The notes beneath the pieces were generated by a model. It did not search any database. It was not told the origin of the DNA and was given only the letters and a program-made list of their open reading frames with translations. 64,000 nt of DNA from Acidimicrobiales bacterium (GTDB lineage: Bacteria; Actinomycetota; Acidimicrobiia; Acidimicrobiales; SKKL01), in NCBI GenBank assembly GCA_034521975.1, contig JAXHLR010000005.1:186001-250000 (forward strand). The letters run 5' to 3'. This document shows positions 63,214 through 64,000 of this stretch, piece after piece. The position numbers and the translations under genes are program-made. Position 1 is the stretch's first letter; every line of letters begins with the position of its first letter.

Positions 63214-63918
63214 TCAGATCACCGTCACGTAGTTCGTGAATGACCGTCCCGTGCACGTGTTGGAGAGGACCTTGGCCGGGCGGATCGACGCGAGGTGGGC
63301 GTCGAACGCCGCCATGGCGGTATCGCCCTCCACAGCCCGCCGCCGAACGGCTGCGACCACATCGGCGACTTGCACGCCCTCGTTTCCATGAGAGCTCGCG
63401 TAGTAGACGCCCGGGTGGACTCGGAGCTTGCGGGAGGCCGCGAAGCTCGCCACACACCGGCTCGCGTGCTGATCGAACTGGTGGGTCGACCAGTCGGCGA
63501 TGACCATGCCGAGCGAGTTGGTCGCTCGGCACTCCACCTCAAAATGTTCGACCAGGCATTGGAGCTGCAGTGGCATCGTCGTGGCCAGCGTCATCGGGTG
63601 GTGGAGGTTGGCCTTGGTGATGGTCGCCGCGTAGAAGGTGCCTCCCAGGTCGCTGACGATTCGGGCCAGCTCATGGGCGAAGTTGCGGTTGTTCGCACGG
63701 TTCCAAGGGTTGGGCTTCACGAGTCCGCTCGACTTGACCTCCCAGCCCTGCGGGACGCCGCGACCTGGGTAGAAGCGAGCCTTCGCTCCGAGGACTCGTC
63801 GCGACAGGGCCGGGTAGCGGAGCGTGTCGATCGACAGTCCGGCGATGACCACCGCTCCTGAGGCGTGGCCGGCGTCGGGCTTGCCCGAGTCGTCGAGGAT
63901 CAAGAGACGCGTGTTCAT
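63214..63918 (-). CDS. DUF3800 family protein
   Basis: 234 aa. It opens RLLILDDSGKPDAGH with the acidic pair of DUF3800, has GMVIADWSTHQFDQHA in the middle and GVQVADVVAAVRRR near the end (the family's QxAD block). The fold is RNase H-like by family description, and the genes are common in phages, plasmids and defence islands; function is unproven. Its ATG overlaps the previous stop in ATGA. More A/T at third positions and its own intrinsic terminator suggest recent acquisition. Confidence 0.8.
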   Translation of the reverse strand: MNTRLLILDDSGKPDAGHASGAVVIAGLSIDTLRYPALSRRVLGAKARFYPGRGVPQGWEVKSSGLVKPNPWNRANNRNFAHELARIVSDLGGTFYAATITKANLHHPMTLATTMPLQLQCLVEHFEVECRATNSLGMVIADWSTHQFDQHASRCVASFAASRKLRVHPGVYYASSHGNEGVQVADVVAAVRRRAVEGDTAMAAFDAHLASIRPAKVLSNTCTGRSFTNYVTVI

Positions 63919-64000
63919 GCCTGCACCAGAACGAGATCGATTCGAGAGGTAGGTGCCTCAGTCATGAGTATCTTCGCCCATTCCTCGCCGAAGAACCCGA
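63915..64000 (-). CDS. C-terminal end of an unidentified gene (runs off window)
   Basis: 28 codons are visible up to a TGA at 63915-63917, reading GFFGEEWAKILM then TEAPTSRIDLVLVQA. The stop overlaps the DUF3800 ATG, so the two would be translationally coupled. Too little remains for identification; the coupling is the main support. Confidence 0.45.
   Translation of the reverse strand, partial: GFFGEEWAKILMTEAPTSRIDLVLVQA

Overview
The window is about 70% GC and densely coded, with many GTG starts and 4-base ATGA/GTGA gene overlaps. Several markers point to a high-GC actinobacterium: a resuscitation-promoting-factor-like protein next to rsmA and ispE, two tiny actinobacterial ribosomal proteins (bS22-like and bL37-like), and the eno, divIC, DUF501, ppx gene set. 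The style (many apparently leaderless genes with a TANNNT box 6-9 nt before the start) fits the Acidimicrobiia/Ilumatobacter-type lineages, but that placement is an inference. Nearly all of the window is chromosomal backbone. Only the last ~1.1 kb, beyond a tRNA-Leu, looks mobile.

Layout. 1-3.7 kb: the 3' part of an SDR gene with a large operator-like inverted repeat upstream, then the assimilatory sulfate operon cysH-cysD-cysN (APS-reductase type). 3.7-7.8 kb: upp divergent from deoC, followed by a two-gene split ALDH16-like pair. 7.8-15 kb: an M23 peptidase, an M20 peptidase, a flavodoxin-fold protein, adenosine deaminase, a YqgE-family protein, a PhyH-like dioxygenase, a mycothiol-dependent/DinB-type protein and a FrnE-like DsbA. 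15-22 kb: one nucleoside operon on the minus strand (BMP lipoprotein, ABC ATPase, two permeases, pyrimidine nucleoside phosphorylase, cytidine deaminase), which feeds deoxyribose phosphate to deoC and uracil to upp. 22-34 kb: a translation/RNA-modification and wall block (bL37-like protein, ychF, rsmI, murJ, gluQ, metG, tatD, rpf, rsmA, ispE, bS22, tRNA-Gln).

33.8-34.0 kb holds no gene. It carries a good sigma70-type promoter followed by two C-rich-loop hairpins and a long GC stem, an architecture resembling the actinobacterial 6C RNA. Next come a GAF-GGDEF protein and a zinc alcohol dehydrogenase, then a glmU-prs-rplY-pth-mfd block (GlmU lacks its acetyltransferase half), a SurA/PrsA-like lipoprotein, mazG, eno and divIC.

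47.5-56.4 kb: an ABC exporter plus a carbon-monoxide-dehydrogenase-type (cox) accessory cluster (coxS, coxM, moxR, VWA, two XdhC-family genes, mocA-like, coxG) separates divIC from DUF501-ppx. The cluster has no catalytic coxL gene. A broken pirin-like gene sits exactly where the small/medium subunit genes end. 56-62.8 kb: ppx, an aminotransferase, GNAT, an SDR-like epimerase, a PlsC-type acyltransferase and a RecB-like PD-(D/E)XK protein. 62.8-64 kb: tRNA-Leu(UAA), then a DUF3800 gene with a strong terminator and the end of an upstream coupled gene.

All calls are from reading the sequence. No database search was run. Residue numbers are approximate.
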